Of a stretch of 64,000 bases of DNA, positions 37,840 to 47,453 are shown in pieces. The notes beneath the pieces are model-generated. The model saw nothing but the letters and a program-made list of their open reading frames with translations, made no database searches and had not been told where the DNA came from. The stretch's first letter is position 1. Each line of letters starts with the position of its first letter. The DNA is from Aureibaculum luteum (GTDB lineage Bacteria > Bacteroidota > Bacteroidia > Flavobacteriales > Flavobacteriaceae): positions 186,001 to 250,000 of the forward strand of contig NZ_QRGD01000002.1 of NCBI RefSeq assembly GCF_003449015.1. Reading direction: 5' to 3'. Position numbers and translations under genes: made by a program.

Positions 37840-40518
37840 ATGAAAACACTAATTTTTACATGTATGTGTGCTTTATCCTTTCTGATAGGAAATTCACAAA
37901 CCGAAATCTCGGGAGACGTTAAAGATAGTTCTGGGAATCCCATTCCTGGAGCTAATGTTGTCATTAAAGGAAGTAGTTCTGGAACTACTACAGATTTTGA
38001 CGGAAATTATAATTTTACAACTAATTTATCTGGTGCACAAACCATTCAGGTATCTTATATTGGCTTTACTTCACATGAAGAGGCTATTAATTTAGAAGGC
38101 ACACCAATATCTTTAAATGTGGTTTTGACGGAAGCCGTTGGTGTTTTAGATGAAGTTGTACTAACGTCATCAAGTACCTTTAGATCTCAGAAACAAGCAC
38201 CGTTATCTATAAGCTCAATAAAGCAAACTGAGATAATTAAACTTTCAGCCAATAGCCAAGCGGATATTTTGCGTAGTGTACCTGGTATTACTGCCGAAGG
38301 TGGTGGGGGTGAAACGGCAAGTAATATTTTTGTAAGAGGACTTCCATCTGGTGGACAGTATGTATTTAATCCTTTACAATATGATGGTATGCCTTTGATA
38401 AGTTCATTCGGATTGAATTCATCAGCTCATGATGTTTATGCGAGACCAGATATTGGTTTTAAAGGAGTTGAATTTGTTCGAGGAGGGTCTGCGGTTCTTT
38501 ATGGTGCAGGTTCTGTTGCAGGTATAATTAACTATACAAGTAAAACAGGTGATTCAAATCCTGGTAATATGATAAATGTAGAAGTAGCAAATCAAGGAAG
38601 AATTAAAACTGATTTTTATAGTGGTGGACGATTAGGTGGTGAAGATTCAAATACATTCTATGCTTTTACTGGCTTTGTACGACATGATAATGGACCAATA
38701 GATGTTGGGCTACCAACCAAAGGGGTACAATTTAGAGGGAATATAAAAAAGAAATTCGAAAATGGTTCATTTACACTGCATGGACAATTTATTAATGATA
38801 ATGCTCAATTTTATCTTCCTTTACCACTTTCTGGTGGAAACAGAGAAAGAATTAATGGTAACGATGGTAAACCTGTTGAACAATTATTAACTGGCTCTTT
38901 AGCAAATACATCATTCAATACACCAGGTGGGGTTTATAACAGTCCCATAGCTAATGGAGTTTCTACAAAAGGTGGATATCTTTTAGCAGACTTTGATTAT
39001 AATTTTAGTGACGATCTTAAATTGAAATCAAAAGTTAAATACGCTAACTATCAGCATAATTTTGCTTTATATGTAGGTGGAAATGGTAACAATGGAAATC
39101 CTATTACTTTAAATAATTATATGGAAAGTATAGCTCCAGGAAACCTTGGATATACTGCTCGTTATCAAAGTGGTGATCCGAACCAACAAATAAGTGGTAC
39201 TGATTTGGTAATTGATAATTTGGAAGTAGATCGCTTACGTCCAATGACTGATTATTCAGGAGAAATCAATTTGACGAAAAGAATTGAAACATCTAATGGT
39301 GGAAGCCATAATATAACCGTTGGTTCTTTTATTGCACGTAGTGAGGCAGAAGATGTTAATTATCAATACAGAGTATTAACTGAATTTAATAATGACCCTA
39401 GACTAGTTAATTTGAGTTATACAAATGCAAGTGGTGAAAATGTTGTTTATTCTGAGGGTGGATTGTATAACCGTATTGGACAAACAGCAAATAATTATTT
39501 ATCACAAAATAGAGTAGCATTGTATGTAACGGATGAGATGATTTTTGATAAATGGCGTTTTGATATTGGATTTAGATGGGAAAATACAGATGGACAAAAT
39601 AATAAAGGAGGAATTACATCTGAAACCGTTTATAATGGTGCTGATTTAACACCTGAATTGAGTAATGTACAATCTGCTGATGGCTCTTTTTTAAGAACTA
39701 AAGTAGAAGCAAATGCATGGGCAGTTTCTTTAGCCGGTTTATATGAGTTATCTGAAACTACAAATTTATATGCCAACTTTTCTAAAGGATATTTCTTTCC
39801 ACAGTTAAGAGGTTTTGCACCTGTACCAGGTATAGCAGAAAGTAAGTACGATCCTGAAAATATAATTCAGTTTGAGGCTGGAGCTAAGTTTGGAAATAGT
39901 AAGTTCTCAGGTTCTTTTGCTGGGTATTATGTAGGTCTTAAAGATCGTGTCTCAATTCGTCAAGCTATTGTTGGTGGTCAATTGATTGATCAAACAAGAG
40001 CAGAACAAAATACAAGAACAATTGGTGTTGAAGCAACATGGGATTATGAAATCGTTGAGAATTTGAATCTTCGTGGAACTGCTACATATCAAGATCATGA
40101 AATCACAAAAAATATAGACTATGATCTTGTAAATGGAACAAATGCTGAAGCCAATGTTGGTAATGAACTTGCAAGACAACCAAACTTGTTGGGTGGATTA
40201 GGATTATACTATGACAATTCTGCGTTTGATGCTAATTTCGGTTTCAACTATACCGGTAAGAAATTTACAGATGATACAAATAATATTGAATTAGACGCCA
40301 TTAACATTGGTCGTTTAGCTGCTGGATATACGTTTGCAAAACAAGACAGTAATCAATCTGTTCGCTTAGGTTTCTCAGTGTTTAATTTATTTGATAGTTC
40401 TGGAATTACAGAAGGTAATCCAAGAGCAGGTGCTGCAGGTCAGACAGAGTCTGAGTTTTTTGTAGGAAGACCAATTTTACCGAGAAGAGTATTCTTAACA
40501 GCAACATTTAATTTCTAA
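37840..40518 (+). CDS. TonB-dependent outer-membrane receptor
   Basis: 892 residues: signal peptide, a carboxypeptidase-regulatory-like domain (EISGDVKDSSGNPIPGANVVIKG), plug domain (SQADILRSVPGITAEGGGGETASNIFVRGLPSGG; VEFVRGGSAVLYGAGSVAGIINYTSKTG) and a barrel ending in FLTATFNF. The plug is of the siderophore/small-ligand type and no SusD partner follows, so it probably imports a small solute. It is the first gene of the operon with GH63, symporter and glycerate kinase. Confidence 0.93.
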   Translation: MKTLIFTCMCALSFLIGNSQTEISGDVKDSSGNPIPGANVVIKGSSSGTTTDFDGNYNFTTNLSGAQTIQVSYIGFTSHEEAINLEGTPISLNVVLTEAVGVLDEVVLTSSSTFRSQKQAPLSISSIKQTEIIKLSANSQADILRSVPGITAEGGGGETASNIFVRGLPSGGQYVFNPLQYDGMPLISSFGLNSSAHDVYARPDIGFKGVEFVRGGSAVLYGAGSVAGIINYTSKTGDSNPGNMINVEVANQGRIKTDFYSGGRLGGEDSNTFYAFTGFVRHDNGPIDVGLPTKGVQFRGNIKKKFENGSFTLHGQFINDNAQFYLPLPLSGGNRERINGNDGKPVEQLLTGSLANTSFNTPGGVYNSPIANGVSTKGGYLLADFDYNFSDDLKLKSKVKYANYQHNFALYVGGNGNNGNPITLNNYMESIAPGNLGYTARYQSGDPNQQISGTDLVIDNLEVDRLRPMTDYSGEINLTKRIETSNGGSHNITVGSFIARSEAEDVNYQYRVLTEFNNDPRLVNLSYTNASGENVVYSEGGLYNRIGQTANNYLSQNRVALYVTDEMIFDKWRFDIGFRWENTDGQNNKGGITSETVYNGADLTPELSNVQSADGSFLRTKVEANAWAVSLAGLYELSETTNLYANFSKGYFFPQLRGFAPVPGIAESKYDPENIIQFEAGAKFGNSKFSGSFAGYYVGLKDRVSIRQAIVGGQLIDQTRAEQNTRTIGVEATWDYEIVENLNLRGTATYQDHEITKNIDYDLVNGTNAEANVGNELARQPNLLGGLGLYYDNSAFDANFGFNYTGKKFTDDTNNIELDAINIGRLAAGYTFAKQDSNQSVRLGFSVFNLFDSSGITEGNPRAGAAGQTESEFFVGRPILPRRVFLTATFNF

Positions 40519-40632
40519 AATTTGAGTTAGTTTCTTTAGTAAATGTTGGAGTACATTGATGGATATTGGATTTCCATCCAACAGACATCTTTGTACTCTT
40601 TTTTCACTCTATTTATCCATAAATTTTATTAT

Positions 40633-41943
40633 ATGCACGAAAATTTAATTAAAAAGGCAAAGCAAATTCTTACCGAGAATTATCAACCAGGTGGTTTCAC
40701 TTTACCTTGTAAGAATTTATATCCCTTTCAATGGTTATGGGATTCAGGTTTTATAGCAATAGGCTTTGCTCATTTCGATATGCCTAAAGCAAAACAAGAA
40801 ATTTCGACATTGCTCGATGCTCAATGGGAAAATGGTTTTATACCACATATTATTTTCCATACTGATACGGATACCTATTTTCCTGGTGCAGATTTTCACC
40901 GTTCAGATTTACATCCGTTATCATCAAAAAAATACAAATCTACAGGGATGACACAACCGCCCGTTACCGGTTTTGTATTAGAAGAAATGTATAATATTAG
41001 CCCAGATAAAGAAGATCTACTTACCTTTATTGAATCAGAAATTGATAAAGTATATGCTAACCATCGCTATTTTTATCAACACAGAGATATTAATAATGAA
41101 GGTCTGGTATATATTTACCATAACTGGGAGTCCGGTACCGATAATTCGCCAATTTGGGATGATATTTGGGCTACGGTAGATTCACCAAGATATGATTTTC
41201 AAAGAAGAGACACTTCGCATGTTGACGCATCACAACGTCCTTCGAAAAGAGAGTATGATCATTATTTACACATCATAGAAATTGCAAAACAGCACAATTA
41301 TAGCGATGAAAAAATAGCAGAATTATCACCTTTTTTGGTACAAGATCCACTATTTAATGCCATGCTTATCAAATCGAATGAAAGTTTGATAAAGCTCTAT
41401 AAGCGTATAGGAAATAATGAGGATAAGGTACGTCAATTAGAGCAATGGCAACAGCTGAGTATTTCATCTTTTAATTCGAAGTTATATGACGAAGAGTTGG
41501 GTTGCTATATTCATTATGATTTAAGAAATAACAAGCCATTAAGATATATTTCGTCATCATCATTTGCTCCGTTGTTTGCAAATATTCCCGATAAGGAAAG
41601 AGCAGCAGAGATGGTAAATACAATGATGACAAAATTTGGTAATCCAGATCAGTATTTATGTGCCTCTTTTGATCCAACTAGCGAGCGGTACAATCCGAAA
41701 CAATATTGGAGAGGTCCAGTGTGGATCAACCTAAACTGGATGCTTTACAAAGGATTGACCCAATATGGATACAAAAATATTGCAGAAAGAGTAAAACAAG
41801 ATACGATAGCATTGATAGAAATTAATGGGTTTTATGAGTATTTTGATGCTCGAAAAGAAGCACATGGAGAAGTACGAGCAGGCTATGGTGGTAATGATTT
41901 TTCATGGAGTGCGGCTCTGCTCATAGATATGTTAAGTGATTAA
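40633..41943 (+). CDS. GH63-like mannosylglycerate/glucosylglycerate hydrolase
   Basis: I start at ATG 40633 (MHENLIKKAKQILTENYQPG), where family similarity begins; an ATG 90 bp upstream adds an unlikely N-terminus. The 436-residue (alpha/alpha)6 enzyme has PFQWLWDSGFIAIGFAH, GADFHRSDLHP, HNWESGTDNSPIWDD with the expected acid Asp, and WRGPVWINLNWMLYKGL. Near the end EAHGEVRAGYGGNDFSWSAALL supplies the catalytic Glu region. This matches the MGH1-like/GH63 group that includes mannosylglycerate hydrolase and glucosylglycerate hydrolase. Adjacency to glycerate kinase strongly supports a glycosylglycerate substrate. No signal peptide, so cytoplasmic. Confidence 0.82.
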   Translation: MHENLIKKAKQILTENYQPGGFTLPCKNLYPFQWLWDSGFIAIGFAHFDMPKAKQEISTLLDAQWENGFIPHIIFHTDTDTYFPGADFHRSDLHPLSSKKYKSTGMTQPPVTGFVLEEMYNISPDKEDLLTFIESEIDKVYANHRYFYQHRDINNEGLVYIYHNWESGTDNSPIWDDIWATVDSPRYDFQRRDTSHVDASQRPSKREYDHYLHIIEIAKQHNYSDEKIAELSPFLVQDPLFNAMLIKSNESLIKLYKRIGNNEDKVRQLEQWQQLSISSFNSKLYDEELGCYIHYDLRNNKPLRYISSSSFAPLFANIPDKERAAEMVNTMMTKFGNPDQYLCASFDPTSERYNPKQYWRGPVWINLNWMLYKGLTQYGYKNIAERVKQDTIALIEINGFYEYFDARKEAHGEVRAGYGGNDFSWSAALLIDMLSD

Positions 41944-42064
41944 TTATAATTTAGAAATATTAGGCTCAGATGGAAACACTCAATTTTTCTGACCATTATT
42001 TGTTAGAAGAAAATTTTGTTAAATTATGTCCATTAATTAGTAACAACCCTTAAACGTAAATAGT

Positions 42065-43711
42065 ATGAATTGGCTAGACTATAGTATCATTATATTTTAC
42101 ATTGTTTTCTTTTTAGGAATGGGTTTTTTCTTTAAAGATAATAAAGACTCAAAAGATTATTTTTTAGGGGGCAAAAGCTTAGGATGGTTTCCTTTGAGTT
42201 TATCGACCATGGCAACCCAATTGTCTGCCATTAGCTTTATTTCCGCACCCGCCTTTGTTGGCTTAAAATTAAATGGCGGTATGAAATGGTTAACCTTTGA
42301 GTTTGCCGTGCCATTAGCAATGATATTTATTATGATTGTTATTGTACCCCCATTATTTAGATCGGGTGTGGTAAGTATCTATGAATTTGTAGAGAAAAGA
42401 TTTAGTACTTCAACGCGGTTAATTTTAAGTATTGTTTTTCAAATCAGTAGGGCTTTAGGTACGGGTGTAATGGTGTATACTATTGCCATTATATTACAAG
42501 CTGTTTTAGACATTGATTTTGTATATACCATATTAATAATATCTGTTATAACCATTATATACTCCTGGCAAGGAGGGATGAAGGCTGTGGTTTGGGGAGA
42601 CGCCATTCAGATGATTATTTTATTTACAGGCTTAATTATTTGTGTGTATTTTGGCTGGAATCTAGTACAAGAACACGGAGGTTTAGCCAATGGATTCCCC
42701 CCAGAACGTTTACAGGTTATTGACTATAATTTAGGTATTGGCAAGGGCAATGAATATGGATTTTGGCCCATGCTTATTGGTGGTTTCTTTTTATATGTAT
42801 CCTATTATGGTTGTGATCAAACACAGGCACAAAGGCTTTTATCAGCTAAAAATGAAAAAACAATACGAACGCTATTATTAGCTAACGGCTTATTGAGATT
42901 TCCAGTAGTATTGGTGTATTGTACTATGGGCTTAATTATAGGTGGTTTGGTAATGTTGGCTCCTGATTTTCTGGAGGAAATTGCAAGTACTACACAAAAA
43001 CATTTTCCTGAAGAATTTGCTACTAATGGTATTAAAGTAGATTTAATGGTACCCGTGTTTATTATGAAATATTTACCACACGGCCTTATTGGTATTTTAA
43101 TGGTGGGTATTTTATCCGCTGCCATGTCTTCGTTAAGCTCTACCGTAAATTCACTTTCTGCAGTAACCGTTGAAGATTTTTTTAATAGAGGAGAAAAGAA
43201 ATTATCGCCTAAAAAATATATGGCAATTTCAAAGGCATCTGTTGTGTTTTGGGGTGGTATTTGTATGGCAAGTGCTTTTCTTTTTGGAGGCAGTAAAAGT
43301 GCGGTAATAGAAATAATTAATGCTATTGGTTCCGTTTTTTATGGACCTGTTTTAGTAACTTTTTTATTGGCTTTTTTCTCTAAAAAAGTCAATCATATTG
43401 GTATGAATGCCGGAATTATCGTTGCCGTACTGGTAAATCTTATTTTTTCAAAAACCATGCAAGAAATTTTTAATATAGATTTAGGTTTTGAAATATTTTG
43501 GATTTGGTTAAATTTCACAGGTGTAATACTTTCGTTGGTAATTGCTTATACAGTGAGTGCCTTAACAAAAAATGTTGAAGTTAAAAGTATTTCAAACTTT
43601 AATGTGTCTATAAAAAAATCTGACTTCATGATAAAAGAAGTATATATTTTAGTAGCATTTTTTATAGTAATAGTGATCTTTAGTTATTTCGTACCCACAA
43701 TTTTTGGATAA
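42065..43711 (+). CDS. Sodium/solute symporter (SSS family)
   Basis: 548 residues with about 13-14 membrane helices. SSS features: DYFLGGKSLGWFPLSLSTMATQLSAISFISAPAFVG near the N-terminus, the helix with YSWQGGMKAVVWGDAIQ, and GILSAAMSSLSSTVNSLSAVTVEDF carrying the sodium-site Ser pair. Family members carry sugars, sialic acid or related solutes with Na+. In this operon it should move the glycosylglycerate across the inner membrane after the TonB receptor (inference). 18 bp before glycerate kinase. Confidence 0.93.
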   Translation: MNWLDYSIIIFYIVFFLGMGFFFKDNKDSKDYFLGGKSLGWFPLSLSTMATQLSAISFISAPAFVGLKLNGGMKWLTFEFAVPLAMIFIMIVIVPPLFRSGVVSIYEFVEKRFSTSTRLILSIVFQISRALGTGVMVYTIAIILQAVLDIDFVYTILIISVITIIYSWQGGMKAVVWGDAIQMIILFTGLIICVYFGWNLVQEHGGLANGFPPERLQVIDYNLGIGKGNEYGFWPMLIGGFFLYVSYYGCDQTQAQRLLSAKNEKTIRTLLLANGLLRFPVVLVYCTMGLIIGGLVMLAPDFLEEIASTTQKHFPEEFATNGIKVDLMVPVFIMKYLPHGLIGILMVGILSAAMSSLSSTVNSLSAVTVEDFFNRGEKKLSPKKYMAISKASVVFWGGICMASAFLFGGSKSAVIEIINAIGSVFYGPVLVTFLLAFFSKKVNHIGMNAGIIVAVLVNLIFSKTMQEIFNIDLGFEIFWIWLNFTGVILSLVIAYTVSALTKNVEVKSISNFNVSIKKSDFMIKEVYILVAFFIVIVIFSYFVPTIFG

Positions 43712-43728
43712 TCTCAATACAACAACTT

Positions 43729-44856
43729 ATGAAAATTGTTATTGCACCCGATAAATTTAAAGGATCCTTAACGGGATTGGAATTTTGTGATGCAGTAGCA
43801 TCAGGCATTCAACATGTTAAACCAGAATACAACATTGTAAAATTACCCTTGGCAGATGGAGGAGATGGAACTATTGATGTAGCTAATTATTATCTTGACG
43901 GTACTTTTATTACCACGCACGTTAATAATCCTTTATTTAAAGAAGTTGAAGCTCAATATTTATATGCGAGTACTACAAAAACGGCATTTATTGAAATGGC
44001 AGAAGCGTCAGGTCTTAAACTATTAAGAACTGAAGAACTCGATTGCAAAAACACCTCAACATATGGTACCGGACAACTTATTTTGGATGCCTTAAAAAAA
44101 GGGGCTACCAAAATTATTTTGGGTATTGGCGGTAGTGCTACTAACGATTGTGGAACGGGTATGGCAGCGGCACTTGGCTTTCGCTTTTTAGATGCCAATA
44201 AAAAAGAAGTGTTGGCTGTTGGTAAAAACTTATCAAAAATTAAGTCTATAGATACGAGTCAGGTGAATGCAGCATTAAAAAATGTAACCTTTAAAATAGC
44301 CTGTGACGTTACCAATCCGTTATACGGAATTGAAGGAGCAGCCTATGTATATGGTACTCAAAAAGGTGCTTCAACTGAAGATATTAAAATGCTTGACCAA
44401 GGATTAAAAGATTTTTCTAACGTATTGAATAGTCATTTTAATACCGATGTTCAGCAAATAAAAGGAGGAGGGGCTGCTGGTGGAATGGGGGTAGGCACAC
44501 AACTATTTTTAAATGGAACACTTACTTCTGGAATAGATTTAGTGAAAGAAATTGCTGATTTTGAGACCCACGTTAAGAATGCAGATTGGATTATTACAGG
44601 AGAAGGAAAATTAGATGATCAGACCTTATCGGGTAAAACCATTAAGGGCGTGCTAACTTCTGCCTTAGATCAACACATAAAAGTAGCTGCCTTTTGTGGT
44701 GCCATAGAATTACCGGAATATAGCTTAAAAAAAATGGGAATTGAATATGCGGCTTCTGTTATAGAGGTAGCTAAAGATTTAGAGGATGCCATGCAAAACA
44801 GCTCCAGTTATTTGATAACAATTGCAGAAAATTTCATAAAAGAAATAGAGAAGTAG
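43729..44856 (+). CDS. glxK: Glycerate kinase (GlxK/GarK type)
   Basis: 375 residues, full length for type-II glycerate kinase. Signatures: MKIVIAPDKFKGSLTGLEFCDAV, LPLADGGDGT, GIGGSATNDCGTGMAAALGFRF, GGGAAGGMGVG, and ADWIITGEGKLDDQTLSGKT. It phosphorylates D-glycerate to 2-phosphoglycerate, feeding lower glycolysis. Last gene of the operon; it would consume the glycerate freed by the GH63 enzyme. Confidence 0.95.
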   Translation: MKIVIAPDKFKGSLTGLEFCDAVASGIQHVKPEYNIVKLPLADGGDGTIDVANYYLDGTFITTHVNNPLFKEVEAQYLYASTTKTAFIEMAEASGLKLLRTEELDCKNTSTYGTGQLILDALKKGATKIILGIGGSATNDCGTGMAAALGFRFLDANKKEVLAVGKNLSKIKSIDTSQVNAALKNVTFKIACDVTNPLYGIEGAAYVYGTQKGASTEDIKMLDQGLKDFSNVLNSHFNTDVQQIKGGGAAGGMGVGTQLFLNGTLTSGIDLVKEIADFETHVKNADWIITGEGKLDDQTLSGKTIKGVLTSALDQHIKVAAFCGAIELPEYSLKKMGIEYAASVIEVAKDLEDAMQNSSSYLITIAENFIKEIEK

Positions 44857-45094
44857 AGTCGTTATTAAATACTCTTATCGAGGAAAACTCATTTTTTAAA
44901 TTTGCTATCTTAAAAATCAATATAAAACAAACCATTTCTGCCTGTTTTGCATGCTCTATCCATTAGAAGAAGAGCTTTTGCAGGAGCAATCGCTAACAAT
45001 TCATATAATTAATTTTTAAGTGGTAAATATTTTCTAATTTTAAACGGTCAAATTGATGACAAAATTTAAAAGAGAAATTAAAAAATTATAAAGT

Positions 45095-45601
45095 ATGAGT
45101 ACTACTAAAAAAGCATATATAGCAGGTGGATGTTTCTGGGGCATGGAAGATCTTTTTAGAACACGCCCAGGTGTCATAGATACTGAAGTTGGATATCAAG
45201 GTGGACAAAATGAAAATCCGACGTATAAAAGTCATCCAGGTCACGCCGAAGGTATTGAAATAACATATGATGCCGATAAAACTTCGTTTCGAGAGATTTT
45301 AGATTTCTTTTTCAGAATTCATAATCCAACTACGGTTGATCAACAAGGAAATGATATGGGATCTAGTTATCGTTCGGCAATTTTCTTTCAAAACGAGGAA
45401 GAAAAGGCAATAGCAGAGGAGGTAATAAGTATTGTTAATGCATCAGGAAAATGGGATGGAAATGTAGTTACAACCTTAGAACCTTTTGCACCGTTTTGGC
45501 AGGCAGAACCCGAACATCAAGATTATTTGGTAAGAAACCCCAATGGTTATACGTGTCACTTTTTAAGATTTGAAGATAGTTTTTTTAAGAAAGAAGCTTA
45601 A
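45095..45601 (+). CDS. msrA: Peptide methionine-S-sulfoxide reductase MsrA
   Basis: 168 residues with the catalytic [11 protein letters not shown] motif (Cys13), [42 protein letters not shown] and ITLEPF-like region near the end. It reduces methionine-S-sulfoxide in proteins. No fused MsrB domain. The 238 bp upstream hold no gene I can support. Confidence 0.95.
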   Translation: MSTTKKAYIAGGCFWGMEDLFRTRPGVIDTEVGYQGGQNENPTYKSHPGHAEGIEITYDADKTSFREILDFFFRIHNPTTVDQQGNDMGSSYRSAIFFQNEEEKAIAEEVISIVNASGKWDGNVVTTLEPFAPFWQAEPEHQDYLVRNPNGYTCHFLRFEDSFFKKEA

Positions 45602-45731
45602 CCAACAATAAAGTAATGGTTTAAAGCAAATATCACATAGAGATTAGAATAAGTCAATTTATATTTTTCGAGCTTTGCGTGTTTTTTTCTTTGCGTTCTT
45701 TGCCTGAAATTACAAACACCAAAATTTAAAT

Positions 45732-46691
45732 TTGAAATCAAAAAACAACATTGGATTAGGTACAGCAGCTATTGGTAGACCTTTATACATTAACATTAAT
45801 CAAGATGCTAGTGAAGAAGTATTCTCATTGCCAAAATTTAAAGAAAAAGGGTTAGAAGTATTAGAAAATGCTTATAAAAATGGTGTTCGTTATTTTGATA
45901 CGTCTCCTGGATATGGTATAGCCGAAGAATTAATGGTAGGCTGGTTAAAAGATAAGAACGATTCGAGTATTTTAGTTTCAACCAAATGGGGCTATACTTA
46001 TGTTGCCAATTTTGATCCCAATGCAAAAATACATGAGGTAAAAGAGCATTCTTTAGCTAATTTGAACAAACAATGGGAGCAGTCTAAAAAGTTACTACCG
46101 TATTTAAAAGTATATCAAATACATTCGGCTACTTTGGATACCGGAGTTCTAGAAAATACGGAGGTTTTAAATCGATTACACGAGCTAAAAACGGAATACA
46201 ATATTGTCATAGGATTAACAACTACAGGAGACAATCAGGCGGAAGTTTTGGAAAAAGGATTGTCCATTCAAGTGGAGAAAGAAGACTTGTTTCAATCCTT
46301 TCAGTGTACTTTTAATATGTTAGATCAAAGCATTGTAAAATATAAAAAAATATTACAAGAGCGTACTGGACCTTTTATTATTAAAGAAGCCTTGGCAAAT
46401 GGTCGATTAATTCCAAACCAAAACTATTCGAAATATAATAGTCTTTATGAATTTATGACGCATCTTGGTGAAAAATATAAGGTAGGTGCGGATGCTATTG
46501 CACTACGTTATGGCATGGAAATTTTTACAGATGCAATGGTACTGAGTGGTGCCAACAATGACATCCATTTAAGAGCCAATTTAAAAGCGAATCAATTTTC
46601 GTTGACTTCTGTAGAAATTAATCAATTAACAGATTTCGGAATTTCGAGTTACGATTATTGGAAAGAAAGAAAACAGCTAAAATGGAATTAA
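45732..46691 (+). CDS. Aldo/keto reductase family protein
   Basis: 319 residues starting at TTG (45732): the protein begins KSKNNIGLGTAAIGRPLYIN, the correct family N-terminus, and no ATG precedes it in frame. The TIM-barrel tetrad is visible: Asp in YFDTSPGYG, Tyr in PGYG, Lys in STKWGY and His in YQIHSA. Cofactor-side residues appear near the C-terminus (LSGANNDIHLRANLKA). NAD(P)H-dependent oxidoreductase of unknown substrate, possibly a sugar dehydrogenase. Confidence 0.88.
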   Translation: MKSKNNIGLGTAAIGRPLYININQDASEEVFSLPKFKEKGLEVLENAYKNGVRYFDTSPGYGIAEELMVGWLKDKNDSSILVSTKWGYTYVANFDPNAKIHEVKEHSLANLNKQWEQSKKLLPYLKVYQIHSATLDTGVLENTEVLNRLHELKTEYNIVIGLTTTGDNQAEVLEKGLSIQVEKEDLFQSFQCTFNMLDQSIVKYKKILQERTGPFIIKEALANGRLIPNQNYSKYNSLYEFMTHLGEKYKVGADAIALRYGMEIFTDAMVLSGANNDIHLRANLKANQFSLTSVEINQLTDFGISSYDYWKERKQLKWN

Positions 46692-46742
46692 ACAGAATAC
46701 ACTAACTAAATTATATTGTGCTTTAAATTGAAACGTAAATTT

Positions 46743-47321
46743 ATGCTAAAAAAAACAGTACTCATGCTCTTTTTATTTCAAAACCTAATGTATGCACAAG
46801 ATACCTTAGTTGTAAATATTGATCATGATTTGATTCCCGATAAGGTATGGATTGCCTTTGAAGACGACGATGGCTATATTTATGCAGAATTATCGGCTCC
46901 AAATAAGATTTTTAAAAGTAAACCGATGGGTGATCCTTCAGGGACGGTCCATTTTACAAAAGCTAAAAACGGATTTTATTTTAAAGTTAATTTTATGAGA
47001 GGTGGCTTTGGAGTTCAATTTAGATATAATAATAAAACAAAAGAAATTGAAGCCATTGGGTTGAGCCGATACGAATTTGGAAACGCGGCAAATGATGGCA
47101 GTGGTGAATCTAGTATTAATTTAAATACACATAAATATATAGGCAATTGGCATTATTACGACCTTGAAAAAGAAGCCTTAATTAAAATGGAACCTATAAA
47201 ACGTACGCTCAATTTTTCAACTCAAAATTTATCTGATTTTGATGGTGCAATCGTGGGTGATTTTATGGATCAATGTGCAGCATTATATACTGAAGAAAAA
47301 TCAAAGCATATTAAAAAATAG
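46743..47321 (+). CDS. Secreted hypothetical protein
   Basis: Start chosen at ATG 46743, which begins a signal peptide (MLKKTVLMLFLFQNLMYAQ). The mature part (about 174 residues) opens with TLVVNIDHDLIPDKVWIAFEDDDGY, resembling VCBS/FG-GAP-like Asp-rich turns (DxDxDxxPD), followed by beta-rich sequence. I do not recognise a family. Followed by a clear terminator at 47359-47396. Confidence 0.75.
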   Translation: MLKKTVLMLFLFQNLMYAQDTLVVNIDHDLIPDKVWIAFEDDDGYIYAELSAPNKIFKSKPMGDPSGTVHFTKAKNGFYFKVNFMRGGFGVQFRYNNKTKEIEAIGLSRYEFGNAANDGSGESSINLNTHKYIGNWHYYDLEKEALIKMEPIKRTLNFSTQNLSDFDGAIVGDFMDQCAALYTEEKSKHIKK

Positions 47322-47358
47322 AGATGATTATTTCCAAAATAGTAAAGAGAAGTTAAAA

Positions 47359-47396
47359 AAAAAGCTAAAAACACAGCATGTTTTTAGCTTTTTTAT
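47359..47396. terminator. Bidirectional Rho-independent terminator
   Basis: AAAAGCTAAAAACA-cagca-TGTTTTTAGCTTTT with T runs on both strands. It sits between the convergent hypothetical gene (+) and GH20 gene (-). Confidence 0.9.
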
Positions 47397-47453
47397 CTCA
47401 TTTACAATTTACTGAAGCGTATATATATCTGGCTCAAATTAGAACCAGCGTTG

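Noticed and set aside
40543-40632. Upstream ATG at 40543 as the GH63 start
   Set aside because: The added 30 residues do not look like a signal peptide or family sequence; the ATG at 40633 begins where family similarity starts.
44857-45094. Short plus-strand frame around 44940-45020 as a gene
   Set aside because: No start codon in a sensible place and only about 25 codons; composition not convincing.
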